8,090 nucleotides of DNA from an uncultured Paracoccus sp. (GTDB taxonomy: Bacteria; Pseudomonadota; Alphaproteobacteria; Rhodobacterales; Rhodobacteraceae). The notes under the pieces were generated by a model. It saw only the letters and a list, made by a program, of their open reading frames with translations. It searched no databases and had not been told where the DNA came from. Below are positions 1 to 5,647 of the stretch, piece after piece (position 1 is the first letter of the stretch; every line of letters begins with the position of its first letter). The stretch is taken from positions 1 through 8,090 of the forward strand of contig NZ_CAMIOH010000145.1 in the NCBI RefSeq assembly GCF_946221145.1, in the 5' to 3' direction. A program made the position numbers and the translations under genes.

Positions 1-1
1 G

Positions 2-208
2 GCCTCGGTCCGCGAGGTGGAAAAACGCGCCAGGAAGCTGACGCTGATGGAACTGACCGAACGCACCTGCAAATGGCCGATCGGCGATCCTGCCACCGAC
101 AAGTTCTGGTTCTGCGGGTTGCCCAGCCAGGCGGGCAAGCCCTATTGCGACGCCCATGTCAGCGTGGCCTTCCAGCCGATGAGCTCGCGCCGCGACCGGC
201 GGCGCTGA
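2..208 (+). CDS. gcrA: Cell cycle regulator GcrA, C-terminal part (5' end outside window)
   Basis: The frame is open from the first bases of the window to TGA at 206-208, so the N-terminal DNA-binding part lies upstream. The visible residues carry the Cys/His-rich C-terminal signature of GcrA: TCKWPIGDP, then FWFCG, then PYCDAH about 15 residues on, followed by VAFQP and a basic SSRRDRRR tail. In Caulobacter, GcrA is a transcription factor that works with sigma70 and CcrM-dependent GANTC methylation to control cell-cycle genes, and the C-terminal segment contacts sigma70. The family assignment rests on this signature. A GTG at 17 is in frame but is almost certainly internal. Confidence 0.85.
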   Translation, partial: ASVREVEKRARKLTLMELTERTCKWPIGDPATDKFWFCGLPSQAGKPYCDAHVSVAFQPMSSRRDRRR

Positions 209-228
209 GCCCTGAAAGGAGTTTCGTC

Positions 229-573
229 ATGATGCGCTTGTCCTGCGTTGCCCTGTCGCTGGCGGCCGCCCTGGCCGGGCCCGTCCGTGCGCAGACCACC
301 CTGTCGCTGCCGCTGGACGGGGCGACATTGGAAAACCTGACCTATTTCTGCGACAAGGGCGCCATGGTCGAGGTGCGCTATCTGAACGCCGGGCCGAACA
401 GCCTGGCGCTGCTGCCCCTGGATGGCGAGCAGCGGATCTTCGTCAACGTCATCGCGGCATCCGGGGCGCGCTATGTGTCGGGCGAATACGAATGGTGGAC
501 CAAGGGCCGCAGCGCGACCCTGACCAATGCCATGAACGAGGCCGAAACCCAGTCCTGCGTGGAAACCGACTAG
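229..573 (+). CDS. Secreted MliC-like (C-type lysozyme inhibitor family) protein
   Basis: A 114-residue protein. Residues 1-21 form a signal peptide: MMR, a hydrophobic Ala/Leu core, then VRA before Gln22. The mature part matches the MliC/PliC fold: YFCDKG (Cys41), a run of beta-strand-like segments, SGARY (78-82), WWTKG (89-93) followed by ATL (96-98), and a final Cys110 that probably bonds to Cys41. Known family members are periplasmic or outer-membrane inhibitors of C-type lysozyme. There is no lipobox, so this one is probably a soluble periplasmic protein. The start is ATG 229, with AAAGGAG at 215-221 as ribosome binding site; a longer in-frame extension back to 73 overlaps gcrA and lacks such a site. 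The start lies 20 bp after gcrA. Its TAG stop overlaps the stop of nudC on the other strand. Confidence 0.8.
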   Translation: MMRLSCVALSLAAALAGPVRAQTTLSLPLDGATLENLTYFCDKGAMVEVRYLNAGPNSLALLPLDGEQRIFVNVIAASGARYVSGEYEWWTKGRSATLTNAMNEAETQSCVETD

Positions 574-1517
574 ATTTCCGGCACCCGGCCTTCGACCCAG
601 CCACGCAGGATCGCATGGGCGACGGCGCCCTTGCGCGCGGGGCGGATGCGGTCATGGCGCCCGGCCAGGGCCTCGGCGATCTCGGCCTTGTCGGCCCACA
701 GCGCGTCCTCCAGCTCCTTGGTGTCGATGCTGATCGCACGCGATTCCGCCCGGGCCACGCAGCCGATCATCAGTGAGGCCGGGAACGGCCAGGGCTGAGA
801 GGTCAGATACCGCACGGCCCCGACCCGAACCGCCGTTTCCTCGTGAACTTCGCGGCGCACGGCGTCCTCGATCGTCTCGCCCGGTTCGACGAACCCGGCC
901 AGCAGGGAATACATCCGTTCATCCCAGCCCGGCTGGCGGCCCAGCAGCACCCGGTCGCCGTCCAGCACCAGCATGATGACGACGGGATCGGTGCGCGGGA
1001 AATGCGGCCGCTTGCAGGCGGGACAGTCGAACCGCCAACCGGCATGGGCAACGATGTTGCGCGCGCCGCAATTCGAACAGAACCCGTGGCTGCGGCGCCA
1101 TTCGAAAATGCCCTTGGCGGGCGCGGCCATGGCGGCGTCGCGGGGATCCAGATCGCCCAGCACGGCGCGCAGATCGGCAAAGCCCTGCGCCGGGTCCAGG
1201 CCAAGGGTCGCGCCCGGATCGCCGTCCGGCGGCGCCAGATCCGACAGATCAACGGCGAAATGCGCAATGCCGCCGTCATCCAGCCCCAGAAACAGCGCGC
1301 TCTCGGCATGGCCCGCCACCATCCCGTCAGTCGCGGCCAGCCAGACCAGCCGGGGACCGTCGCCGACCGTCTGAAACAGCGGCCTGCCCCGCCAGAAGGG
1401 CAGCGCGCGGCTGGCGGGATCGCCCAGGAATCCCGCCATGGCACGGGCATCGCCGCGCAGCCGGTCGGCCCGGTCCAGATAGCTGCCGCCAAAGGTGATA
1501 TCGGATTCGTCGATCAT
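570..1517 (-). CDS. nudC: NADH pyrophosphatase / NAD-decapping Nudix hydrolase NudC
   Basis: A 315-residue protein that hydrolyses NAD(H) to NMN(H) and AMP; in E. coli NudC also removes NAD caps from RNA 5' ends. The family layout is complete. There is an N-terminal domain (about 1-140), a four-Cys zinc ribbon (CSNC 147-150, CPAC 165-168), then PHFPRTDPVVIML leading into the Nudix domain. The Nudix box runs from Gly208 (GFVEPGE) to REVHEETAV (222-230). The NudC-specific SQPWPFP is at 240-246. One departure is Ala229 where the Nudix box usually has Gly; the catalytic REVHEE glutamates are intact. The start at ATG 1517 (MIDESD) fits the family length. A frame extension upstream to 1682 overlaps the preceding gene and looks spurious. 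The gene lies 46 bp downstream of the zinc-finger membrane protein gene on the same strand and may be cotranscribed with it. No strong Shine-Dalgarno is visible. Confidence 0.93.
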   Translation of the reverse strand: MIDESDITFGGSYLDRADRLRGDARAMAGFLGDPASRALPFWRGRPLFQTVGDGPRLVWLAATDGMVAGHAESALFLGLDDGGIAHFAVDLSDLAPPDGDPGATLGLDPAQGFADLRAVLGDLDPRDAAMAAPAKGIFEWRRSHGFCSNCGARNIVAHAGWRFDCPACKRPHFPRTDPVVIMLVLDGDRVLLGRQPGWDERMYSLLAGFVEPGETIEDAVRREVHEETAVRVGAVRYLTSQPWPFPASLMIGCVARAESRAISIDTKELEDALWADKAEIAEALAGRHDRIRPARKGAVAHAILRGWVEGRVPEI

Positions 1518-1563
1518 GGTGCCAGATGTGGCGCAGTCAGGGGGTGCGGGCAAGAGGTGCGGC

Positions 1564-2481
1564 CTAACGCACCCAGACCTGCAACCCGGCCTTGCCCGCA
1601 CGGATGGCATAGACCGGCAGACCGCCATCGCCGCAGGTGGGGGATTCCGAAGCACCGAACCGCGCCGCGTCATAGCTGCCAAGCGGCAGATCGTATCTGT
1701 CCACCGCGCCCTCCAGCGTCATCTGGATGATGGTGGGGCGCGTCTGGAAAGAATCCTCGCGCTCCCACCCGTGCCTGACCTCACCGGGTGCGATCATCTC
1801 ACGATCACCCTCTGAAAAACCCGGCAGGGTCAGGGTGTAATGTGCGGGCTGAGGCAGATCATTCACGACGCAGAAACCGATGACGCGGACCTTGGCAGGC
1901 ACCGCCGCCGGGCGCTCGGCGGCGGCGGCGGGACGCGGGGCCGGGGCCGCTGTCACGGCGGCGGGGACCGCGGGCCTGTCGGCCTTCTGTTCGGCCTCGT
2001 CCTTGTTGGCAAACACGACGATCAAGCCCGCCAGCCCGGCCAGAACGACGATCAGCTTGCGGGCCGCATAGGTCAGCATCGCCGCCAGCCCGGCAAGGAT
2101 GAACCATGACGCCGGCGTGTCGGGGATCGTCTTATGCGCCCAGATCCCGGTCAGAACGGCGGCGGCGGCCGCCATCAACTTGCCGATCCCGTCCAGCGTT
2201 CCGCCGTTTCCCGTGCGTCCGGGCGGCGGCGCAGGCCCGCGCTTGCCGCCAAGCGTCGGCGGCGGCGGCTTCGGCGGTGGCACAGGATCGGCGACCAGAC
2301 CCGTGGCGCCGCAGTTCCAGCAGTTGTCCATCCGCCGCGTATGGGCCCTGCCACGGCCGCCGCAGGTGTTGCAGGGGATCCGGCGATCCATGCCGTTATC
2401 GCCCCGGCCATGGCAACTGGTGCAGACCGGATAATCCCCCTGCAGCCTTCCGCTTCCGCCACAGATGCTGCAAACAGCCAT
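1564..2481 (-). CDS. Membrane protein with DnaJ-type CxxC zinc-finger repeats and no J domain
   Basis: I do not recognise this gene as a named family. From ATG 2481 it is 305 residues. Residues 4-57 hold four CxxC pairs (CSIC 4-7, CTSC 20-23, CNTC 37-40, CWNC 54-57), several followed by GxG as in the DnaJ central zinc domain, but there is no J domain. A proline-rich linker follows (about 65-90). Next are two or three hydrophobic segments (about 100-115, 124-138 and 142-158), an Ala/Pro-rich linker (about 165-195) and a C-terminal domain of about 105 residues with two cysteines. The zinc part is likely cytoplasmic; the side of the C-terminal domain depends on whether there are two or three membrane passes. 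The start is uncertain: GTG 2508 adds nine residues encoded largely by a GGT run, which at the DNA level could instead act as a G-rich ribosome binding region for ATG 2481. The gene diverges from metG and precedes nudC. Confidence 0.72.
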   Translation of the reverse strand: MAVCSICGGSGRLQGDYPVCTSCHGRGDNGMDRRIPCNTCGGRGRAHTRRMDNCWNCGATGLVADPVPPPKPPPPTLGGKRGPAPPPGRTGNGGTLDGIGKLMAAAAAVLTGIWAHKTIPDTPASWFILAGLAAMLTYAARKLIVVLAGLAGLIVVFANKDEAEQKADRPAVPAAVTAAPAPRPAAAAERPAAVPAKVRVIGFCVVNDLPQPAHYTLTLPGFSEGDREMIAPGEVRHGWEREDSFQTRPTIIQMTLEGAVDRYDLPLGSYDAARFGASESPTCGDGGLPVYAIRAGKAGLQVWVR

Positions 2482-2526
2482 GCCACCACCACCACCACCA
2501 ACCTGCACGGTGAACAGCCTAGTCCG

Positions 2527-2543
2527 TTTCCGCGATTCGGAAA
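2527..2543. promoter_or_regulatory. Inverted repeat in the divergent intergenic region
   Basis: TTTCCG (2527-2532) and CGGAAA (2538-2543) form a 6-bp inverted repeat with a 5-bp spacer. It lies just upstream of the minus-strand zinc-finger gene and about 90 bp from metG. It could be an operator, but a repeat of this size can arise by chance. Confidence 0.25.
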
Positions 2544-2578
2544 ACCGACGCCATCGCGGGGCGGCGCCGCGCGCAGAC

Positions 2579-2607
2579 TTTCATTCGTTCGCCATCACGG
2601 CTAGATA
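2579..2607 (+). promoter_or_regulatory. Candidate sigma70-type promoter of metG
   Basis: TAGATA at 2602-2607 resembles a -10 element. TTTCAT at 2579-2584, 17 bp upstream, is a poor but correctly spaced -35. Transcription would start near 2613 and leave a leader of about 20 nt with AAAGGA (2619-2624) before ATG 2633. Confidence 0.35.
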
Positions 2608-2632
2608 AACCGCGACCCAAAGGACGCGACCC

Positions 2633-4351
2633 ATGGCCCGCCATCTCATCACCTCTGCCCTGCCCTATATCAACGGCATCAAGCACCTGGGGAACCTCGT
2701 CGGATCCCAGCTGCCCGCCGATCTCTATGCCCGCTTCCTGCGCGCGCGGGGCCACGAGGTGATGTTCATCTGCGCCACCGACGAACACGGCACGCCCGCC
2801 GAACTGGCCGCCGCCAAGACGGGCGAGCCCGTGGCCGATTACTGCGCCCGGATGCACGCCGAACAAAGCGCATTGGCGCAGGGTTTCGGGCTGTCCTTCG
2901 ACCATTACGGCCGTTCCTCGAGCGAGCGAAACCGCGCCCTGACCCAGCATTTCGCGGGTCGGCTGGCCGAGAATGGCTATATCGCCGAAGTCTTGGAAAA
3001 GCAGGTCTATTCCGTCGATGACGGCCGCTTCCTGCCGGACCGCTATATCGAGGGCACCTGCCCCAATTGCGGCTATGACAAGGCGCGCGGCGACCAGTGC
3101 GAGAACTGCACCAAGCAGTTGGACCCGACCGACCTGATCGACCCGCGCAGCGCGATTTCCGGCAGCACCAACCTCGAGGTGCGGGAAACCAAGCACCTGT
3201 ATCTGCGCCAGTCGGCACTGAAGGGCCAAATCAGCGACTGGATCGACGGCAAGACCGACTGGCCGATCCTGACCACATCCATCGCGCGCAAATGGCTGAA
3301 CGATGGCGACGGCTTGCAGGATCGCGGCATCACCCGCGACCTGCATTGGGGCGTGCCGGTCAAGCGCGGCGACCAGCCCTGGCCGGGGATGGAGGGCAAG
3401 GTCTTCTATGTCTGGTTCGATGCACCCATCGAATATATCGCCGCGACCGCCGAATGGGCCGATGCGACCGGCCAGCCCGACAGCGCCTGGCGCCGCTGGT
3501 GGCGCCGCGACGACGGCGCCGAGGACGTGACCTATACCCAGTTCATGGGCAAGGACAACGTGCCTTTCCACACCCTGTCCTTCCCCGCCACGCTGATCGG
3601 CTCGGGCGAGCCGTGGCGGATGGTCGATTACATCAAGTCCTTCAATTACCTGACCTATGATGGCGGCCAGTTCAGCACGTCGCAGGGGCGCGGGGTGTTC
3701 ATGGACCACGCGCTTGGCCTTCTGCCCGCCGATTACTGGCGGTGGTGGCTGCTGTCCCACGCCCCCGAATCCGGCGACAGCGAGTTCACATGGGAGAATT
3801 TCCAGCACTCGGTGAACAAGGATCTGGCCGACGTTCTGGGCAACTTCGTCAGCCGCATCACCAAGTTCTGCCGGTCCAAATTCGGCGAGGTGGTGCCCGA
3901 CGGTCCGGCCTATGGACCTGACGAAATCGCGCTGATCGACGCTCTGAGTGCCCGGATCCGGTCCTATGAAGCCAATATGGCCGCGATCGAGGTGCGCAAA
4001 TCGGCCTCGGATCTGCGGGCGATCTGGGTGTTGGGCAACGAATATCTGCAAGCCGCAGCCCCCTGGTCGACGGTCAAGACCGACCCGGACAAGGCGGCGA
4101 TGCAGGTCCGGCTGGGCCTGAACCTGATCCGCCTTTACGCGGTGCTGTCGGCGCCGTTCATCCCCTTCTCGGCCCAGGTGATGCTGGACGCGATGCAGAC
4201 CACGGACCAGGCATGGCCCGACGACGTGGCGGCCGCGCTGAACGCCCTGCCCGCCGGTCACGCCTTCACCACCCCCGAGGTTCTGTTCGCCAAGATCACC
4301 GACGAACAGCGCGCCGAATGGCAGGACCGCTTCAAGGGCCTGCGCCAGTAA
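2633..4351 (+). CDS. metG: Methionine--tRNA ligase
   Basis: A 572-residue cytoplasmic enzyme that charges tRNA-Met with methionine using ATP. The class I Rossmann fold shows the HIGH-equivalent HLGN (18-21), ATDEHG (48-53) and a CP1 zinc knuckle (CPNC 143-146, CENC 156-159). It also has YVWFDAP (259-265) and the catalytic-loop region FMGKDN (304-309). At the KMSKS position the sequence is QFSTS (346-350), so the second lysine is replaced by Thr and the first by Gln. From memory, KFSTS-type loops occur in related MetRS, so this is probably lineage variation rather than loss of function. The helical anticodon-binding domain fills about 390-530. There is no C-terminal Trbp111-like domain, as in the shorter MetRS form. 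ATG 2633 is preceded by AAAGGA at 2619-2624. Arginase follows after 76 bp. Confidence 0.97.
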   Translation: MARHLITSALPYINGIKHLGNLVGSQLPADLYARFLRARGHEVMFICATDEHGTPAELAAAKTGEPVADYCARMHAEQSALAQGFGLSFDHYGRSSSERNRALTQHFAGRLAENGYIAEVLEKQVYSVDDGRFLPDRYIEGTCPNCGYDKARGDQCENCTKQLDPTDLIDPRSAISGSTNLEVRETKHLYLRQSALKGQISDWIDGKTDWPILTTSIARKWLNDGDGLQDRGITRDLHWGVPVKRGDQPWPGMEGKVFYVWFDAPIEYIAATAEWADATGQPDSAWRRWWRRDDGAEDVTYTQFMGKDNVPFHTLSFPATLIGSGEPWRMVDYIKSFNYLTYDGGQFSTSQGRGVFMDHALGLLPADYWRWWLLSHAPESGDSEFTWENFQHSVNKDLADVLGNFVSRITKFCRSKFGEVVPDGPAYGPDEIALIDALSARIRSYEANMAAIEVRKSASDLRAIWVLGNEYLQAAAPWSTVKTDPDKAAMQVRLGLNLIRLYAVLSAPFIPFSAQVMLDAMQTTDQAWPDDVAAALNALPAGHAFTTPEVLFAKITDEQRAEWQDRFKGLRQ

Positions 4352-4377
4352 GCCGGCGCAGGCGGTGGACATTCGCT

Positions 4378-4399
4378 GCCCGGCTGACTTTAGTCGGGC
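4378..4399 (+). terminator. Hairpin between metG and the arginase gene
   Basis: GCCCGGCT (4378-4385) pairs with AGTCGGGC (4392-4399), giving 8 bp with one G-U and a 6-nt loop, GACTTT. No T tract follows, so this is at best a weak or Rho-assisted terminator, or an mRNA stabilising hairpin. It ends 28 bp before the arginase ATG. Confidence 0.35.
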
Positions 4400-4427
4400 G
4401 GAACGCCGTGCAACCGAAAGGTCTGAT

Positions 4428-5348
4428 ATGACGCATTGCATCCTGCTGGGCGCGCCCATCGACGAAGGCCAACGCCGCCCCGGCTGCCTGATGGGGCCTG
4501 CCGCCTATCGCGTTGCCGGGCTGGCACAGACGCTGATCGCCCTGAACCACCAGGTCGAGGATCGCGGCGACGTAACCCCCGGTGCCCTGCCCGCCGTGAC
4601 CTGCGCCAACCCCGCCGTCCACCACCTGCCCGATGTGATCGCCTGGACCGACGCCCTGCGCGAGGCCACCGCCGACGCCTTGCAGAACGGCCTGCCGATC
4701 ATCATGGGCGGGGATCACGCGCTTGCGCTTGGCACGGTGGCCGGTGCCGCCCTGCATGCCGAACGGCAGGGCCGCCCGCTGTTCGTGATCTGGCTGGACG
4801 CGCACAGCGACATCCATACCATCGACACCACCACGTCGGGCAATCTGCACGGCACGCCCATAGCCTATGCGCTTGGCCTGCCGGGCTTTGATCCGTTCCC
4901 GCCTTTCCCCCATCCCGTGCCGGGCCAGAACATCTGCATGTTCGGCATCCGCAGCGTCGATCCCGCCGAACATGAAACGATGCTGTCGTCGGACATCATC
5001 GTGAACGACATGCGGGTGCTGGATGAACAGGGCATCAGCGCGCCGCTGCGGGCGTTTCTGGACCGGGTGCGGGCCGAAAACGGGATGCTGCATGTCTCCC
5101 TGGACGTGGATTTCCTGGACCCCTCGATCGCGCCCGCCGTGGGCACCACCGTCCCCGGCGGCACCACCTTCCGCGAGGCGCATCTGGTGATGGAGTTGCT
5201 GCACGAATCCGGTCTGGTAACTTCTCTGGACCTAGTGGAACTGAACCCGTTCCTGGACGACCGCGGCCGCACCGCCAAGCTGATGGTCGATCTGGTCGGC
5301 AGCCTGATGGGCCGCAAGGTCTTCGACCGCCCGACCCGCAGCTTCTAG
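4428..5348 (+). CDS. rocF: Arginase (ureohydrolase family)
   Basis: A 306-residue cytoplasmic enzyme that hydrolyses L-arginine to L-ornithine and urea. The binuclear Mn site is complete: GGDH with His97, DAHSD with Asp124, His126 and Asp128, and SLDVDFLDP with Asp226 and Asp228. SGNLHG (137-142), the Arg/Orn-binding loop, favours arginase over agmatinase, as does VELNP with Glu271 (270-274). Metal ligand positions nearly coincide with those of Bacillus arginase. The start is ATG 4428 with GAAAGG at 4416-4421; a frame extension back to 4365 would begin inside the hairpin region and has no better site. Spacing after metG is 76 bp with a hairpin, so cotranscription is possible but not required. 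Arginine catabolism genes that often accompany arginase are not seen here; a tRNA gene follows. Confidence 0.94.
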   Translation: MTHCILLGAPIDEGQRRPGCLMGPAAYRVAGLAQTLIALNHQVEDRGDVTPGALPAVTCANPAVHHLPDVIAWTDALREATADALQNGLPIIMGGDHALALGTVAGAALHAERQGRPLFVIWLDAHSDIHTIDTTTSGNLHGTPIAYALGLPGFDPFPPFPHPVPGQNICMFGIRSVDPAEHETMLSSDIIVNDMRVLDEQGISAPLRAFLDRVRAENGMLHVSLDVDFLDPSIAPAVGTTVPGGTTFREAHLVMELLHESGLVTSLDLVELNPFLDDRGRTAKLMVDLVGSLMGRKVFDRPTRSF

Positions 5349-5392
5349 GGCCGCAAGCCTCTGGGACCGTCTGGCGCTTGCCAATCCCCCCC

Positions 5393-5419
5393 CGCGCCGG
5401 TTAGCCAAGCCCCGGCGCG
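5393..5419. repeat. GC-rich inverted repeat reaching into the tRNA-Leu 5' end
   Basis: CGCGCCGG (5393-5400) and CCGGCGCG (5412-5419) form a perfect 8-bp inverted repeat with an 11-nt loop. It lies 45 bp after arginase and could end its transcript, although no T tract follows. The last three bases of the right arm are the first three of the tRNA-Leu 5' part, so in a precursor RNA this hairpin would compete with the acceptor stem. Confidence 0.4.
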
Positions 5420-5458
5420 GGCGTGGCGGAATGGTAGACGCATGGGACTTAAACTCCC
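5417..5458 (+). pseudogene. 5' part of host tRNA-Leu(UAA), cut at the anticodon arm by an integrated element
   Basis: GCGGGCG (5417-5423) is the acceptor 5' strand. The Leu-type D arm follows, with stem GCG 5426-5428 and CGC 5439-5441 and loop GAATGGTAGA. The anticodon arm begins with TGGGA (5443-5447), loop CTTAAAC (5448-5454, anticodon TAA at 5450-5452) and TCCC (5455-5458). After that the sequence stops resembling a tRNA: there is no T arm and no CGCCCGC within the next 100 bases. The matching 3' part is at 7821-7863. Joined, the two give an 85-nt class II tRNA whose acceptor pairs perfectly. The fragment should be non-functional as a tRNA, but it keeps the native promoter side of the gene. 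Confidence 0.85.
5447..5458 (+). repeat. Left att core (attL), 12-bp direct repeat
   Basis: ACTTAAACTCCC here is repeated exactly at 7809-7820. The bases on either side differ between the copies (G against T before, G against T after), so identity is exactly 12 bp. It covers the last stem base, the whole anticodon loop and four 3' stem bases of tRNA-Leu. Anticodon loops are known crossover sites for tyrosine recombinases. Confidence 0.85.
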
Positions 5459-5505
5459 GCCGTCTGAGCAGAAAAGCATAGCGTTTCTAAGGCGTTGTGT
5501 TATCA

Positions 5506-5544
5506 GGTCCCGACCGGGGCCACACCGAGGCCAAACCGGCCTCG
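5506..5544. repeat. Two adjacent hairpins between the left att core and the element tRNA
   Basis: GGTCCC (5506-5511) pairs with GGGGCC (5516-5521) around GACC, with one U-G pair. CGAGGCC (5526-5532) pairs perfectly with GGCCTCG (5538-5544) around AAACC. Neither is followed by a T tract on either strand. They separate the truncated host tRNA from the intact element tRNA on the same strand and could be RNA processing or spacing structures. They could equally be integrase-region DNA. Confidence 0.45.
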
Positions 5545-5546
5545 TA

Positions 5547-5643
5547 AGAGAGCGAATGGGCCCATACCCCAATTGGTAGAGGGAGAGGTCTTAAACACCT
5601 TTCAGTCCGGGTTCGAGTCCCGGTGGGCCTACCATCGCTCTCT
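5547..5643. repeat. 9-bp inverted repeat enclosing the element tRNA
   Basis: AGAGAGCGA (5547-5555) is the exact complement of TCGCTCTCT (5635-5643). The left arm ends two bases before G1 of the tRNA and the right arm starts immediately after the encoded CCA. In a precursor transcript the arms would extend the acceptor stem into a long closed helix, interrupted only by the AT and ACCA bases. Confidence 0.7.
5558..5634 (+). tRNA. Element-borne tRNA with anticodon UAA (Leu), short variable loop
   Basis: A complete 77-nt cloverleaf with encoded CCA. The acceptor is GGGCCCA (5558-5564) with TGGGCCT (5624-5630), G1-U72 being a wobble. The D arm is CCC/GGG around CAATTGGTAGA. The anticodon stem is GAGGT (5585-5589) with ACCTT (5597-5601), loop CTTAAAC (5590-5596), anticodon TAA at 5592-5594. 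The variable loop is TCAGT. The T arm is CCGGG, TTCGAGT, CCCGG. The discriminator is A5631. The anticodon reads UUA/UUG, hence Leu. A14, A73 and the Leu-like D loop support leucyl-tRNA synthetase recognition, but bacterial tRNA-Leu normally has a long variable arm and this has 5 nt. It probably replaces the host tRNA split by the element. Charging with Leu is inferred. Confidence 0.9.
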
Positions 5644-5647
5644 CCCG

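Noticed and set aside
843..1730. Plus-strand frame of 295 codons opposite nudC
   Set aside because: nudC on the other strand has complete zinc-ribbon and Nudix motifs. The plus-strand translation is low-complexity Arg/Gly/Pro/Ala sequence typical of an antisense shadow.
2519..4459. Long open frame of 646 codons on the minus strand
   Set aside because: It lies antisense to metG, which is certain from its motifs. Long antisense frames are common opposite genes in GC-rich DNA, and this translation shows no domain.
5459..5557. A rebuilt tRNA-Leu 3' half after the left att core
   Set aside because: There is no TTCRA T loop and no CGCCCGC to pair with GCGGGCG in this stretch; the hairpin at 5506-5521 has a 4-nt loop, not a T arm.
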